Positions 63,901 through 64,000 of a stretch of 64,000 nt of DNA are shown one piece after another. This stretch comes from Streptomyces sp. CB00316. GTDB taxonomy: Bacteria > Actinomycetota > Actinomycetes > Streptomycetales > Streptomycetaceae. The stretch is taken from assembly GCF_001905595.1 (NCBI RefSeq), contig NZ_LIXI01000001.1, positions 124,001 to 188,000 of the forward strand, in the 5' to 3' direction. The notes below the pieces were generated by a model, which was not told the origin of the DNA, made no database searches, and was given only the letters and a program-made list of their open reading frames with translations. The translations under genes were made by a program, and so were the position numbers. The first letter of the stretch is position 1, and each line of letters opens with the position of its first letter.

Positions 63901-64000
63901 GTAGACGGTGTTGGTCCAGATCCGGGCGCCGTCACCGAGCTGCAGCTCGTCCCGGTCGATCCCCTCCGTGCCGCCCGGCCGCAGGACCCGGGAGCCGCTG
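60997..64000 (-). CDS. Large uncharacterised protein, N-terminus beyond the window
   Basis: The frame stays open from the stop at 60997 to the window end, so at least 1000 residues are encoded and the start lies outside. GTG 63882 is inside the frame and not the likely start. Visible segments are LRPGGTEGIDRDELQLGDGARIWTNTVYGRRPWQVVDAVTGE at the window edge and a C-terminal WNGWSAKQHGQARAELLATGAVVEAKRARAGRTLFLPGDW. I do not recognise the family. It may belong to a MoxR/VWA-type gene set, but no such partner is in view. Confidence 0.7.
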   Translation of the reverse strand, partial: SGSRVLRPGGTEGIDRDELQLGDGARIWTNTVYGRRPWQVVDAVTGEPRGARPLPDFPGRAPDAAPAAAPHTAAASALAPGVSEEGMALAVEALQLAPLPTPLTGSPLGSRDGLVGTRVLFRTGHRDPAPGEFLVESVDGRTARFTVDRPGQEPWGLWSPPEGAVEDVVLAEAQTRTGVRAYAADGALLWELDGHRSPRHPWLPKDRKVTLSTGVALPPAFWYLLRTRDAAGSRALRTVEPQAADALLAAALDGTGALRAAVARELPQVTDAVLVEAVVAVAGRAARVEERRRALHRRVTLLAEAPPALPRRTAPDTELIPALSGLVTDGVSDPWRRAPDEALPATLSALAADGACLAGTIGEDVRRLSPPAPPHDWSQLVGTVDAVAWRAAVAPTPAPARAALLAFLDTWADGPLARAGGRWWVGVASGSGTLDELRAGGRPVASAPVRGGGSAHWFVTAAAQDPDDDPAETVTVHDPTSVPAEAATAHGPRGAPAERSAERARLVRVERDDAARLRALVAAVDERGPVPVPESAAARFAELTGVRRPVARLVVAGLPGGADREADRALLKKAPYKATPLTAESYGRLLERLGPTGRRAVLAAALPDDPADLWQPGGVEDAAERMAGVWRELIGLRPAVHDEAADALEGALGLSEVWARRLAGGYGAADDGTVEAAGWELAATAYSYGVEVRPMVPAGAEPPYGTPVGLALREIASALVWAWTDRPVGDPAVAGAPALYEGLRAELDRPELLLDLPGSRLQDTTDRIAERFGPARLPVSLDRREEEGAVATAYDSGPLVVCAPGGVSFLRPAAVAAPEAWRRVREVTDLADALDRVAPLLAGGGLERMLHRSRSGAVPAGAYEADPRHSCPELVERAAKELGVGADAAALHLQLATLAAPTDRNVRRWNGWSAKQHGQARAELLATGAVVEAKRARAGRTLFLPGDWTEIDAPHLPLETAKLATHLVYPLYGNRLFAPFVRILPTAPLHEMFAQAWERR

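Overview
The window is very GC-rich with strong third-position G/C bias. It carries a Streptomyces-type gene set: DasR-controlled N-acetylglucosamine PTS genes, a mec/cysO/cysM cysteine pathway, a class E sortase, DUF1707, DUF2017, DUF3618, DUF397-like and DUF6415-like proteins, and an SEC-C protein. I read it as a Streptomyces chromosome segment. The order clpS, mec, cysO/cysM, nagE2, nagE1, nagF, rph, rdgB, tRNA-Leu, bcp matches what I know of the SCO29xx region of S. coelicolor (recalled, not searched).

Conserved left part, 1-29 kb. NAD salvage genes (pncB, pncA) lie divergent from clpS-DUF2017. The O-phosphoserine cysteine pathway is split: mec is separated from cysO-cysM by a cobalamin-riboswitch-controlled ABC transporter, and a 38-codon Cys-containing leader peptide precedes cysO. 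Next come a membrane-anchored PemK-like protein, an MBL hydrolase, the nag PTS genes with three DasR-like sites, rph, a lipoprotein, rdgB, tRNA-Leu(UAG), an MHS-type transporter, bcp, a Cpn10-like protein and a guanidinium exporter behind a guanidine-III-like riboswitch. They are followed by a bifunctional PBP, a three-gene ABC-2 exporter, a LiaF-like protein, an SGNH esterase, a DUF445 protein and an alpha/beta hydrolase.

Accessory middle, about 29-53 kb. This stretch holds unusual or damaged genes. Four are frameshifted: a lipoprotein at 29.4 kb, a TetR regulator at 36.3 kb, a JmjC/cupin oxygenase at 45 kb and a membrane protein at 49 kb. It also has a catalytic-domain-only alanyl-tRNA synthetase paralogue, two MFS exporters, an ArsR-type regulator, a deiodinase-like redoxin sharing operator motifs with the broken TetR, and a lower-GC module of a small WXG-type protein, a DUF1023 hydrolase and duplicated lipoproteins. 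Transposase and inverted DUF1023 debris separates the two lipoproteins. An XRE regulator stands divergent from a four-gene unit (DUF6415-like, DUF397-like, an unknown, JmjC) that I find the most intriguing locus. A lone PLD-helicase-DUF3427 protein looks like a defence or DNA-processing gene.

Conserved right part, 53-64 kb. It holds an SEC-C protein, class E sortase, a DUF6412-type protein, YidC/Oxa1, an FAH-family hydrolase, an HbpS-like protein coupled to a Gfo/Idh/MocA oxidoreductase with a divergent ROK regulator, a small membrane protein, a TetR regulator and the C-terminal part of a large uncharacterised protein that runs off the window end.

A recurrent regulatory feature is a -10 hexamer 6-7 bases before the start codon, seen at about a dozen genes, which predicts leaderless transcripts.
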